Shown: positions 24,780 to 33,431 of the stretch, piece by piece
How the letters are laid out: every line of letters begins with the position of its first letter
Position numbering within the stretch: position 1 is the first letter of the stretch
Assembly (NCBI GenBank): GCA_009781675.1
Contig: WQVG01000002.1
Span: 81,996 to 145,995 of the forward strand
Direction: 5' to 3'
Origin: Candidatus Bathycorpusculum acetigenes
GTDB lineage: Archaea > Thermoproteota > Bathyarchaeia > Bathyarchaeales > Bathycorpusculaceae
Length of the DNA stretch: 64,000 nt
Made by a program: the position numbers and the translations under genes
The notes under the pieces: model-generated
Databases searched by the model: none
Seen by the model: the letters and a program-made list of their open reading frames with translations, nothing else
What the model was told of the DNA's origin: nothing

Positions 24780-25694
24780 TTATTCTAAGAATTGTGATAG
24801 GTATTGGATAATTAATTCGTAAGCTTCCAAGTCAGGAGGTCCTTTGCGGTTGTTGTTTTCGTCTGTTTCAATCAGCTGTTTGCCGTCGCCTTCAGAAACG
24901 GGCTCATTGTACTCAATGCGAAACACGCAACGCACAACAGTACCATTACTGGCTTCAAAGGTTAATAGGGGATACTTTACGCCGGGCAGAAGCAGATCGT
25001 GTTTTTCTTCTGCCTTGGATTCGATTAGAAATATTTTGGCTTCCGCCAGCGACAGAAGACTCAGTAGAAGTGAACCTTGATATGGCGGAAAACTGGTTTG
25101 TTGATTGCCTTGGGTTGATTTCTCTTTTGCTTCTTCTATTTTTGCTACCAAGACATCGCTGTTCCACAGTTCCACACCATACCTTTGCGCCTCCATAATA
25201 GCCTGTTCTGTAAAACATGTTGTAGCTAGGAGGATTATGCGGTTGTATCCATGGGTGCGTTGGGTTTGCTGGGCATCCAAAACAGCGGCAACTGTAAGAG
25301 TATAGTCTTGGGGATATTTCCGCGCTAAAACTGCAACCGTCTCACCGTTTCGAATAGCGGTTAAATTAGTGCCACCATTAGTCAGATATCGACTCTGCAC
25401 GTCGTACCCTAATGCCTCAAAGAGCCATTGCATGAAACCCCCAAATTCCTTATCTGAAAGGCACTCAACCAAATAGGCTCTTGATTTCTGCGCTGTTTTA
25501 GGAACCTTTTCTACCATCATTCTTACATCAGGTTTCTTGAGGGCGAGGTTGTGTGCTTTTTTTATTCTATCTGCCAGTACCACTGCTTTATCCACTGGAA
25601 TCTGCAGGTTATTTGATAGTAACTCGGCTATATCACTGTCTGGCGGTTGCTCTATAATTTCCTTTAGAATACCGCTAAAGTTTTTCTGATTCAT
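24780..25694 (-). CDS. Mrr-like restriction endonuclease fold protein with degenerate active site
   Basis: Residues 85-185 match the Mrr_cat fold: FGGFMQWLFEALGYDVQ, GGTNLTAIRNGETVAVLARKY and ILLATTCFTEQAIMEAQRYGVEL. In active Mrr proteins the corresponding motifs read G(G/V)D(L/V) and QxK. Here the Asp is Asn110 and QxK has become LAR (123-125), so catalysis is doubtful. An N-terminal helical region and a C-terminal alpha/beta region (LLPGVKYPLLTFEAS, VVRCVFRIEYN) are not recognised. The ATG at 25694 is preferred because GAGGT lies upstream; it overlaps the zinc-finger gene by 20 bases. It is the third gene of a helicase, zinc-finger, Mrr-like operon. It may bind DNA or act as a structural or sensing subunit. 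Confidence 0.7.
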   Translation of the reverse strand: MNQKNFSGILKEIIEQPPDSDIAELLSNNLQIPVDKAVVLADRIKKAHNLALKKPDVRMMVEKVPKTAQKSRAYLVECLSDKEFGGFMQWLFEALGYDVQSRYLTNGGTNLTAIRNGETVAVLARKYPQDYTLTVAAVLDAQQTQRTHGYNRIILLATTCFTEQAIMEAQRYGVELWNSDVLVAKIEEAKEKSTQGNQQTSFPPYQGSLLLSLLSLAEAKIFLIESKAEEKHDLLLPGVKYPLLTFEASNGTVVRCVFRIEYNEPVSEGDGKQLIETDENNNRKGPPDLEAYELIIQYLSQFLE

Positions 25695-27039
25695 TCCTAG
25701 ACCTCTTTGCATGTTTGGGGCATAGTTTCCTTCTGAACTCGTCGGTATAGGTAAGGTTGAGTTTAGAGAATGTCATGTTACAGACATCACAGACATCATA
25801 GTGGTAGATGCATACGCTTGTGTTGTCGTGACTACATTTAAATTCAATAAGGCAACTATGGCGCTTGCCGCAAACTGAACAGACAAAACCCTTGTCGCGC
25901 TCAAAATATTCGCCTAAAGTTTCATCACGAGTTAACGGTGCTTTTTTGGAGTAGATTTTTCCTGACTCTACAGATTGGCGGATGCAATCTTCGCAGACAT
26001 AGAGGCCGTCTTCAGTTGCATAGCCTTCGGTGTGGGTTTTCCTGCATAGAGGACATATTGCTTCGGGGTTATCGATGCCTATGATAACTGTGGACTGTAT
26101 TGTTGCTTTGTTGTCAAGGGTAACTTCAAACTTGACTTTTGATGTGTTAATCACCAGCAGGTTTTGGAGTTTTACGGTTATGTTGGTCTGATAAGATTCC
26201 TCTTCCCGTTGTAGAAGTGTCTCATAACCGGATTGCCATTTTTGGAAGTCAAAATCATGTTTTTTGGAGATAACGCGCTCTCGCCGCTCTCGTCTTAGTC
26301 GCCGCTCAAAACTACGTAGCCTCATCTGCTTCTCCTTGCAAAGTGGGAGATCAAAAAGTGCCGTCTTAACTCGGAGAAGTGTATTCAGTTTCTGATCGGC
26401 AATTGCTTTTAATTTGTCGTAAATTTCAGGTTTTATTTTTGATTTGAAGTCTTCAACATGTATCAATGTATTTTCTAAGACATCGGCTAAATTGAACACG
26501 TTGTTGGTACAGTCATTTTCTTCGTTGAGTAGGATGATGAAGGTTTCTTCATTTTTTGTTCGGAGTTTATTTTGAAAATTTACAGAATAATAGAACTGGA
26601 AGAGACGTATAGGCTCTTTTTTGGAAATCTTTATCGATGTTATTTTGCCGTTGTTTATCTGGTGAAAACAGGGCGCAGTTTTGGTGCATATTGTTAAGCC
26701 GTGTATTGTTTGGGTTTTTTGGCAGTTCAAACAGGTCTCTTGCGTATCTCTAAAGTAAGATTTTATTAGTGGGTCGAAGGGGTCATTGTTGTTGAGGCTG
26801 ATTTGGCACAGTGTACCGTTTTCTATAGATTTTTGGAGTATCTGCTGGAAAAAAGGGCTTCCGGAAGTGAGAAGAGGAATATTTTTTTCTTTTGCAATGT
26901 TAGAGTTGTAGGTAAAGTCTTGGGTACTTCCGTCTGGATAGGCGACTGTGGTGGTATCATTTGTTTGATGGGTAATTATACCGCCTCTGGATTGAACATA
27001 TGTTTCGAAGAATCTGCGGATTTCAACTTCAGCGCTCAA
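25675..27039 (-). CDS. Multi-zinc-finger protein of the helicase operon, unknown family
   Basis: I do not recognise the family. The 454-aa protein has a Cys pair CLNC at 103-106 with Cys118, Cys124 and His126 completing a possible site, a long central helical region rich in Arg/Lys/Glu (RLRSFERRLRRERRERV), and a Cys-rich C-terminus: CPLC (329-332) with CEDC (349-352), then CSVC (387-390) with Cys396, Cys402, Cys410, CDVC (417-420) and CPKH (440-443). Three to four zinc sites are likely. TTG at 27039 overlaps the helicase stop TGA, with AGGG upstream, so translation is coupled. It probably recognises nucleic acid or bridges the helicase and the Mrr-like protein. Confidence 0.8.
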   Translation of the reverse strand: MSAEVEIRRFFETYVQSRGGIITHQTNDTTTVAYPDGSTQDFTYNSNIAKEKNIPLLTSGSPFFQQILQKSIENGTLCQISLNNNDPFDPLIKSYFRDTQETCLNCQKTQTIHGLTICTKTAPCFHQINNGKITSIKISKKEPIRLFQFYYSVNFQNKLRTKNEETFIILLNEENDCTNNVFNLADVLENTLIHVEDFKSKIKPEIYDKLKAIADQKLNTLLRVKTALFDLPLCKEKQMRLRSFERRLRRERRERVISKKHDFDFQKWQSGYETLLQREEESYQTNITVKLQNLLVINTSKVKFEVTLDNKATIQSTVIIGIDNPEAICPLCRKTHTEGYATEDGLYVCEDCIRQSVESGKIYSKKAPLTRDETLGEYFERDKGFVCSVCGKRHSCLIEFKCSHDNTSVCIYHYDVCDVCNMTFSKLNLTYTDEFRRKLCPKHAKRSRNESEKL

Positions 27040-29000
27040 TCCAAAACGCCCTGGGTGAATTGTTCGGCTAATTCTTGATTCTCTTTTGCCACAGTGAGGT
27101 TTTCGGCCAGTTTTTCCAGTTCTTTTTGGATATCAAGACGTGAGTTACTGCGTAAGAGTATCTCTCCAATGGTTTTTTGTATATCTTGTGAGCCATCTTT
27201 GAGATCGGCTAGTACGGTTTCCATTTTGCCCACTGTCATTGTAAATAAATCGATTTTTTGATAGAGGACATGTAATACGTAGTCATCTATGGTGTCTTTG
27301 ACGGCTAAGTTAAAAATTGTTACATCACGATCTTGTTTGTACCTATGAATTCTACCGATGCGTTGTTCAATTTTCATAGGATTCCAGTGTAGATCATAAT
27401 TGAACATAACACAACAGTTTTGCAAGTTGAGGCCTTCTGCGGCAGCGTCTGTTGCGATGAGGTACTTAGTTTCGCCGCTCTTAAAGTTGGCAATCACTTG
27501 GTCCCTCTCCGCTTGATTCATATCACCTACATAGACATCGGCCCGTCCAAATTCAGCGTCGAGCATTTCTTTGATTTTGCGGGTTGTGACTTTACGTAGA
27601 CAGAAAATAACCGCTTGTTCGCTTGGAATCTCGTTTAAAACATTTTTTAGCAACTCCATCTTTGCGCTTTTAACCTTTTGAGCCATTTCTATTAGTTTAT
27701 TGGTGGCTTCAGTTTCCATGGGGAAGCGTTGCTGCCGCTTCTTGAGCGATTCGATGGATGCATAGGGTGAACTTGAAAAGGACTGCTGTAGCGTGATGGC
27801 TTGGAATACTAAAATAGCATTGCTTTGTGAAACGGTAATTTTTCTTGATGGATTTTCAGCAACCAATGTTTCGATGGTTTTAAAGTGGTTATCGCTGACC
27901 TTGCGCAGGTACTCGGTCGCTTCTTCGATGAATTCCCGTTCATAATCGGTTGGTTCAAGTGTGCGGGATTCTACACATCGTTTTGTGAAGGGGACACCGG
28001 TCTGTTCTCGGCGTGTGCGGCACATGACATCTTGGATGGTGTGCTTGAGGTAGTTTGCTTCTTGGGGCCTCACCACTCGACTTCGGGCATCCTCAGCGAA
28101 CCGTGAGATAAACGCACGTTCACTATCTAAAAGGCCGGGTTGGATCAGATCCACAATACTGTAGAGGTCTGTTAAGCGGTTGCACAATGGTGTTGCAGTT
28201 AACAATAACAAGTGGTTTTTGCGCAGATCAGATAGCGCAGCACGGCCTTTGCTGTGGGTGTTGCGAAAGGCATGTGCCTCATCAACCATGACTAAGTCCC
28301 AAGTTCGGCTTGCAAGTACTTCTTGCTTCTTTAACAACATGTTATGGGAGCATATCATGCGGTTGTCTGAGGCTAAATTGATCCGTTTTCCGCCGCCGTT
28401 GATGATGGAGAAGGATTCGTCGAATTTTTCAGCCATCTCGCTTTTCCACTGAGATAGAAGACTCTTAGGTGCTATAATCAGTACTGAATTAACCTCTTCT
28501 CGTAGCAGAAGTTCTTTCATGATTAGGCCGGCTTCTATGGTTTTGCCCAAGCCTACTTCGTCGGCTAATATGGCGTTTGAATTCATCTCGTTTATGACCT
28601 GTAGTGCGGTGTGTAACTGGAAGTTATAGGGAATCAGTTTTGTGCGTATGGCATCCGCCGAGATGAGGTGATCGATTTTATCGATTTGCTTTAGTTGTGA
28701 GGCCTCTATACTGAGTTGGAAGCTTTTTAGGGATGCATAGTTGGCGTTTTGAACTCTTTTCTTTATATCTATGGGGTTGGAATAGGTGACTGTGTAGTGG
28801 TGTTTAGCTTTTTTGCCGTGGGGGTTTTCTTCGTCGATTTCGTAGACAACTGTTGCCTGCTCAGGTGTGGAGATTTGTTTTTTTGATTTAGTCTTGGGTT
28901 TAACAGATAAATCGACAATTGCAAGCGTAGGATCAATTGTGATTTCTGTTTGGATTTTGCTGGTTTGTTTTTTTGAGCTTGAGGACAAGAGTATCGACAT
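27036..29000 (-). CDS. SNF2/RapA-like DNA-dependent ATPase (helicase superfamily 2)
   Basis: The 654-aa protein has a full SNF2 core: ILADEVGLGKTIEAGLI (Walker A 147-154), LIIAPKSLLSQW, DEAH at 240-243, LLTATPL, then the second RecA lobe with LIATDAAAEGLNLQ and MKIEQRIGRIHRYKQ. The DEVGLGKTIEAGLI form is typical of the RapA/HepA branch, and such proteins move along double-stranded DNA or remodel RNA polymerase or other complexes. It lacks the extra RapA domains. The N-terminal 100 residues are basic and polar. It is first in a three-gene operon with tight overlaps. No methyltransferase, DUF1998 or PLD gene is adjacent, so it is not a standard DISARM locus. Confidence 0.93.
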   Translation of the reverse strand: MSILLSSSSKKQTSKIQTEITIDPTLAIVDLSVKPKTKSKKQISTPEQATVVYEIDEENPHGKKAKHHYTVTYSNPIDIKKRVQNANYASLKSFQLSIEASQLKQIDKIDHLISADAIRTKLIPYNFQLHTALQVINEMNSNAILADEVGLGKTIEAGLIMKELLLREEVNSVLIIAPKSLLSQWKSEMAEKFDESFSIINGGGKRINLASDNRMICSHNMLLKKQEVLASRTWDLVMVDEAHAFRNTHSKGRAALSDLRKNHLLLLTATPLCNRLTDLYSIVDLIQPGLLDSERAFISRFAEDARSRVVRPQEANYLKHTIQDVMCRTRREQTGVPFTKRCVESRTLEPTDYEREFIEEATEYLRKVSDNHFKTIETLVAENPSRKITVSQSNAILVFQAITLQQSFSSSPYASIESLKKRQQRFPMETEATNKLIEMAQKVKSAKMELLKNVLNEIPSEQAVIFCLRKVTTRKIKEMLDAEFGRADVYVGDMNQAERDQVIANFKSGETKYLIATDAAAEGLNLQNCCVMFNYDLHWNPMKIEQRIGRIHRYKQDRDVTIFNLAVKDTIDDYVLHVLYQKIDLFTMTVGKMETVLADLKDGSQDIQKTIGEILLRSNSRLDIQKELEKLAENLTVAKENQELAEQFTQGVLD

Positions 29001-29355
29001 TTACTGACTGTTTGGATATAAAAACCTAAAATGCAACTCAGAGAGGGTTGTGTGTTCTTCGGTTAGAGTGCATATGCTGATTTCATATACAATGGGCCAT
29101 TAATTTAGAAATTTTTTTCATTTGATTTTTGAGAGGTATGGTTTAGTGTTTGGTGGTGTTAGCCTGTAGAGGGTCTTGTGGGCATGGAGATTGGGGTTCG
29201 ACTCTTTTTTTAACATATTTATGTCAAAAATGCACAAAAACCAAAACATGTAGAAAACATGCCAATTAATTGGTTGTTTTTAGGGTTGTTTTTGCTACAG
29301 CTCAAGAATTCAAGCTGTTTTGTTAGTTAAGGCAGACTCTTTAGCTTTTAGCAAA

Positions 29356-29364
29356 TTTTAAATA
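29356..29364 (+). promoter_or_regulatory. TATA-like box upstream of the Lys-rich micro-ORF
   Basis: TTTTAAATA at 29356-29364 fits an archaeal TATA box. A start of transcription about 25 nt later, near 29385, would leave a short leader with GAGGT placed 7 nt before the GTG at 29401. Assigned by sequence and spacing only. Confidence 0.4.
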
Positions 29365-29400
29365 CAAATTGAGGCTATCAGTGCTTTTGAGGTTGTTAAC

Positions 29401-29451
29401 GTGGCTAAGGCAGCAAAAAAAGAAACAAAAAAGGCTAAAAAGAAGAAATAA
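29401..29451 (+). CDS. Putative 16-aa lysine-rich peptide
   Basis: The frame GTG to TAA encodes MAKAAKKETKKAKKKK, ten Lys in 16 residues. GAGGT lies 7 nt before the GTG and a TATA-like box about 40 nt further upstream, so the signals for expression are in place. It is too short for standard gene finders. A peptide this basic would bind nucleic acid, like a histone tail or a small ribosome-associated peptide; that is inference. Chance cannot be excluded for so short a frame. Confidence 0.4.
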   Translation: MAKAAKKETKKAKKKK

Positions 29452-29628
29452 AGCCCCTTCAACTCTGTATCCACCCTCATTTTTCTTTCTAATCCATGAG
29501 GCGCCAGACCATCTACGGCTTATCTAAAGTAGACATAAAAACGCCTATACAACAGTCTACAGCAGAATTTGGTTAAAAGAAGCTTTATCTTATCATCCGC
29601 ACTAGACTATAGTGAACGGTGAATTTAT

Positions 29629-30546
29629 GTGGAAAACAGTCCGTTAAGCACAACCCTTGCCGGCTTGCAACTATCCAACCCCACAATGTTGGCATCAGGC
29701 ATCACGGGATACTCCGCTGAGTCCTTCCTTAGAGTAGCTAAGGGCGGCGCAGGAGCCATTGTTACCAAATCAGTCAGTACCCAACCCCGAATAGGCTATG
29801 CAAATCCAATCGTTGTGCAGGCAGAAGCTGGACTACTAAACGCTGTGGGACTACCAAACCCCGGTATCGACATTTTCGCTGAAGAAATCAAATATACCAA
29901 AACCCTTTTGCATGTACCGCTGATTGTCAGTATCTTTGGTTACTCAGCAGAAGAATACACAATAGCCGCCAAAAAAGCCGTGGATGCAGGCGCAGACGCA
30001 ATTGAGCTTAATGTCTCATGCCCACATGTAAAACAAACAGGCGCTGAAATCGGACAGAGCCCCCAGTTACTCTCCGAAGTGGTGCAACAAGTTAAAGCCG
30101 CCATCGATAGAACCCTTATCGTCAAGCTATCTCCTAACGTTACAGATATAGGAGTTCTCGCACAGATAGCTGTTGAGGCAGGTGCAGATGCCCTTACAGC
30201 AGTTAATACACTAAGGGCACTGGCAATTGACCCTGAAACTCAGCTACCGATTTTAAGCAACATAAAAGGCGGCTTGTCTGGCTCAGCAGTTAAACCCGTG
30301 GCGTTGCGCTGTGTCTATGACATTGCTGAGGTGGTTGATGTACCAATAATTGGCTGTGGAGGAATCTCAAACTGGCAGGATACAGTTGAGTTTTTCTTGG
30401 CTGGAGCCTCAGCAGTGCAAATTGGAACGGCGGTTGTTAATGACATGGAGGTTTTCTGTGCCATAACTAAGGGAGTAGATACATACTTGAGAAAGAAGCA
30501 TTATGAAAGTGTGAAGGAGATTGTTGGACGTGCTCACCGCAAATAA
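29629..30546 (+). CDS. pyrD: Dihydroorotate dehydrogenase, class 1B catalytic subunit
   Basis: PyrD oxidises dihydroorotate to orotate, the fourth step of pyrimidine synthesis, with FMN bound in a TIM barrel. Visible features are LSNPTMLASGITGYS, VTKSVSTQPRIGY, LNAVGLPNPG, ELNVSCPHVKQ with the catalytic Cys of class 1 enzymes, VKLSPNVTDI, NTLRALAIDPETQ and IIGCGGISNWQDTVEFFLAGASAVQIGTA. The 305-aa size is right for class 1B. It begins with GTG at 29629. The partner electron-transfer subunit PyrK follows after 4 bases, confirming the NAD-linked heterotetrameric type. Confidence 0.97.
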   Translation: MENSPLSTTLAGLQLSNPTMLASGITGYSAESFLRVAKGGAGAIVTKSVSTQPRIGYANPIVVQAEAGLLNAVGLPNPGIDIFAEEIKYTKTLLHVPLIVSIFGYSAEEYTIAAKKAVDAGADAIELNVSCPHVKQTGAEIGQSPQLLSEVVQQVKAAIDRTLIVKLSPNVTDIGVLAQIAVEAGADALTAVNTLRALAIDPETQLPILSNIKGGLSGSAVKPVALRCVYDIAEVVDVPIIGCGGISNWQDTVEFFLAGASAVQIGTAVVNDMEVFCAITKGVDTYLRKKHYESVKEIVGRAHRK

Positions 30547-30550
30547 TACC

Positions 30551-31339
30551 ATGAGAATTACTCAAATAGTGAATGTACATTCTGAGAGCCCATCGGTTAA
30601 AACCTACACGTTTTTAGATAAACTATGCAGTGTAGCCCGTCCGGGACAGTTTTTGATGCTCTGGATTCCAGGCATAGATGAGATTCCGCTAAGTATCATG
30701 GATGCAACAAATGGGTTGGTTTCGGTTTCAGTTAAAGTTGTGGGTGATGCAACCCGGCATCTGCATAGCTTTGAGGCAGGCGCAACAATAGGTATACGGG
30801 GGCCATTTGGCAAGGGCTTTACTGAGAGCCAAGGCAGAGTCCTCTTAGTTGGTGGCGGAACAGGAATTGCGCCTCTGATGTTTTTGGCAAAACAACTGAG
30901 GACAAAAACGGAGCATCTTGCCTTTGTGGAGGGTGCTAAAACTAAAGAAGAACTGCTTTTTGTTAACGAACTCGGTGGGATGTGCCAAGAGAAGAATCTG
31001 ATAACCACCACCGAAGACGGCACCGCAGGTCTTCAATGTCTCGTTACGCAACCGCTGGCGAGCCTGCTTGAGAAGGAACACTTTGATATGATCTACACCT
31101 GTGGGCCAGAGATTATGGTTAAAAAAATCTTTGAAATAACTGAGCACCACAAATTGCCCTTAGAGGCAAGCTTGGAGCGGCTGATGCGATGCGGCATTGG
31201 CTTATGTGGGAGCTGTATGATTGGCAAGTATCGGGTTTGTCGTGACGGCCCAGTGTTTACGACTGATCAACTACGAGAAGTTAAAGATGAACTAGGGATT
31301 TCAAAGATAGGGTTTGACGGATCACGGATACCCATCTAG
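30551..31339 (+). CDS. pyrK: Dihydroorotate dehydrogenase electron transfer subunit
   Basis: PyrK carries FAD and a 2Fe-2S cluster and passes electrons from PyrD to NAD. The N-terminal flavin domain includes PGQFLMLWIPG and IRGPFGKGF; the NAD domain has LVGGGTGIAPLMFLAKQL and YTCGPEIMVKKIFE. The 2Fe-2S cluster site is the C-terminal RCGIGLCGSCMIGKYRVCRDG (four Cys). I used the ATG at 30551 (MRITQIV), since frames starting at 30521 overlap pyrD without a better ribosome site. Length is 262 aa, as usual for PyrK. Confidence 0.95.
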   Translation: MRITQIVNVHSESPSVKTYTFLDKLCSVARPGQFLMLWIPGIDEIPLSIMDATNGLVSVSVKVVGDATRHLHSFEAGATIGIRGPFGKGFTESQGRVLLVGGGTGIAPLMFLAKQLRTKTEHLAFVEGAKTKEELLFVNELGGMCQEKNLITTTEDGTAGLQCLVTQPLASLLEKEHFDMIYTCGPEIMVKKIFEITEHHKLPLEASLERLMRCGIGLCGSCMIGKYRVCRDGPVFTTDQLREVKDELGISKIGFDGSRIPI

Positions 31340-31815
31340 CATCGGTACATTGAGGTATACTGATATCGTGTAGATGGCAGAAATCAATGGAGACAACCCG
31401 TTTTTAGGCATACCCTCAATGGCATTATTCAAAAGTAGGGGGGTTTAAGCCCTGCTTTTCAAAATGTTTATTGTACAGGCTCTGCAAAATTACCCACAGG
31501 ACGACTGTTGCCGTTTGATTTATGCGATTTTTAGAATTTAACCACAAACCAGCCTTTAGTACCCATATAGGCTAAACCCCTAATTGCCCTTAACTAGATG
31601 TCCTCAAACCAGCGTGTTAAGCCTCACATTTACTCAAAAAACCGTTTAATTGTCACAATTTATTTAAAATGATGTTTTACGACTTTAAACAGAAACAAGT
31701 GGCAAAAAACAAACACGTCAATAGACATTTATGCCGTTTTTCAAGAGATCAAACAGATTTATAGCTCCACATATCTTGTTACCATAATATATTGATAAAA
31801 TGCCAAGTTCCGGTT
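31340..31815. other. Intergenic region between convergent pyrK and alkD-like genes
   Basis: These 476 bases lie between two gene ends. No reading frame of substance, RNA gene or repeat is evident; the sequence is AT-rich with scattered stop codons in all frames. Confidence 0.5.
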
Positions 31816-32469
31816 TTATACGTATGTACTTGCTTCTCTAATTGATAAATTTGCCATCTTGTCTTTATACCGCGCCAGAAATTCACGTACCCAATCAGGG
31901 CTTGTTTTACTATATTCGCGTAAACTCCAGCCGATTGTCTTGTTAATAAAAAACTCTGTTTGCCCCAAATTGTTGACGATTATTTGTTCCAATAATGCCG
32001 TGTTTGTCTTCTCTTTTCGCAACAGTTGGTGATCAATAGCGATGCGTCTTAGCCAAAAGTTATCATCCGTACTCCATTCAAGTAAAATATCGTTGACTTC
32101 AGGAAAATTCAGAGCGATACCACCTATTATTCGATCTAAGCAATCGATTGTATCCCACCAAGACTTTGTAGTAGCGAGTTTTTTTAGGCGCGGAATATCA
32201 TCAGGCGTAAGCCGCTTTGTATGTACATTAAGGTAGTCTAGCGCTAAATATTGAAATTCACGCTCTTTTTTCCAACATTCATCTATAAATATCCAATCTA
32301 TGGTGGCGTCATTTTTAGTATGATTTAGAAATTCTTTAGAAAGTTCTCTGCGTTTGGGCGTGGGAATACCTAAAAATGGGAATAAATCACGCATATATTT
32401 ACTCATTTTAATTGCATTGTTAGAGTCTGCGGCAAGGCAGTAGGTTTCAAATGCTGTTTGGTAATTCAT
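31816..32469 (-). CDS. DNA alkylation repair protein, AlkD-like
   Basis: AlkD enzymes are HEAT-like repeat glycosylases that excise N3- and N7-alkylated bases without base flipping. The 217-aa protein shows the family features: FPFLGIPTPKRRELSKEF near the N-terminus, CWKKEREFQYLALDYL, KSWWDTIDCLDRIIGG, FWLRRIAIDHQL, FFINKTIGWSLREYSKTSPDWVREF. The WWDT/D and the Trp/Arg residues that line the DNA face are present. The ATG at 32469 is chosen over 32490 because GGAG lies 8 nt before it. It is a single gene; regulation is unknown. Confidence 0.93.
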   Translation of the reverse strand: MNYQTAFETYCLAADSNNAIKMSKYMRDLFPFLGIPTPKRRELSKEFLNHTKNDATIDWIFIDECWKKEREFQYLALDYLNVHTKRLTPDDIPRLKKLATTKSWWDTIDCLDRIIGGIALNFPEVNDILLEWSTDDNFWLRRIAIDHQLLRKEKTNTALLEQIIVNNLGQTEFFINKTIGWSLREYSKTSPDWVREFLARYKDKMANLSIREASTYV

Positions 32470-32869
32470 GTTTATCGCTCCACGCTTCATCTAAAATTGT
32501 CAGCGCAGGTAATTCGCAGCATTATTCTAATTGGCTGAGACATTTATAGTCGATGGGTAAGATTTACAGCAGTGCATGAGGGCAAGTGTTTTACCATGTC
32601 TATACAGTCTTCTAAACGCTTTTAGCGTGTTAATTGGGAATAACGGTTTGTTAATATCTTTTGTTACGGAAATTTTATATTGACATATAAAAAATTACAT
32701 AACGATGAAAAAATTTACAGGGGAATGGTGTTCGGAGGCTTCAAATAAACGGCAAGTAAAAAGACAGCCTCACAGCTATTGTCGGCTAAATCGGATATCG
32801 GCAGTTAAGTCGTATTCAAGTAAAAACATTTAACGTAGAGATAAAAACAAATAGAGCAAGAGTGAGCGG
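32470..32869. other. Divergent promoter region of alkD-like and folate genes
   Basis: These 400 bases hold no gene. They should contain the promoters of the minus-strand alkD-like gene and of the plus-strand folE operon. The sequence is AT-rich, with several TATA-like stretches and no single one that is decisive. Confidence 0.45.
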
Positions 32870-33424
32870 ATGATCGATAAAAAGAGAATCGAAAACGCAA
32901 TAAAGGAAATCTTGTATGCGATAGGTGAAGATCCTAATCGGGAAGGACTCGTTGAAACACCCACAAGAGTGGCCGATATGTATGCCGAGATATTTGCCGG
33001 TTTACATGCCAACCCAAAAGGATGTACAAAAATCTTCTATGAACCAGAAAACAGCGGACTTGTCGTTGTAAAAGATATTCCTTTTCAATCTGTATGTGAA
33101 CACCATTTAATACCCTTTATAGGAAAAGCGTGTATAGCGTATAAGCCTAATGGCGGACGCATATTGGGTCTCAGTAAAGTAGCCCGCATAATTGACATAT
33201 TATCTGGAAGACCCCAAGTACAAGAAAGGCTCACCGCACAGTTAGCTGAGACAATAGTAGAAATCGTCGATCCCAAAGGTGTGTATGTCTATATTGAAGC
33301 AGAGCATTTATGCATGACCATGAGGGGCGTAAAAAAGCCGGGAGCTAAAACAGTTACCACTTGCATAAAAGGCAATATCGACGCAAATGACATAGCCACC
33401 GTTAGAGGCGGTAATTATAGTTAA
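32870..33424 (+). CDS. folE: GTP cyclohydrolase I, FolE
   Basis: FolE opens the imidazole ring of GTP and makes 7,8-dihydroneopterin triphosphate, the first step of folate synthesis. The 184-aa protein has [24 protein letters not shown], the zinc ligands in [10 protein letters not shown] (Cys and His), the GLSKVARI segment, [10 protein letters not shown] and the [16 protein letters not shown] motif (zinc-binding Cys). This is the bacterial/eukaryotic type I enzyme, not the archaeal MptA type. It heads the folE-folP-folBK operon. AGA and ATA codons are frequent here and in the next two genes, more than in neighbouring genes, which suggests transfer from a bacterium. Confidence 0.97.
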   Translation: MIDKKRIENAIKEILYAIGEDPNREGLVETPTRVADMYAEIFAGLHANPKGCTKIFYEPENSGLVVVKDIPFQSVCEHHLIPFIGKACIAYKPNGGRILGLSKVARIIDILSGRPQVQERLTAQLAETIVEIVDPKGVYVYIEAEHLCMTMRGVKKPGAKTVTTCIKGNIDANDIATVRGGNYS

Positions 33425-33431
33425 TGTTAGA

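Larger units (their letters stand above)
29001..29628. other. Divergent intergenic region with a possible micro-gene
   Basis: The region separates the minus-strand helicase operon from plus-strand pyrD. It holds a 16-codon Lys-rich frame with its own Shine-Dalgarno and a TATA-like box (see 29356-29451), followed by a T-rich run near 29478-29490 that could terminate it. The helicase promoter should lie near 29030-29110. Nothing else is recognised. Confidence 0.55.

Noticed and set aside
27036..29000. Reading the helicase operon as a DISARM locus
   Set aside because: No methyltransferase, DUF1998 (DrmB) or PLD (DrmC) gene is adjacent and the helicase is shorter than DrmD.
29140..29215. tRNA-like 3' part with GGGGTTCGACTC
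   Set aside because: The T-stem pairs only through G-T pairs, no anticodon or acceptor stem closes and no D-arm fits.
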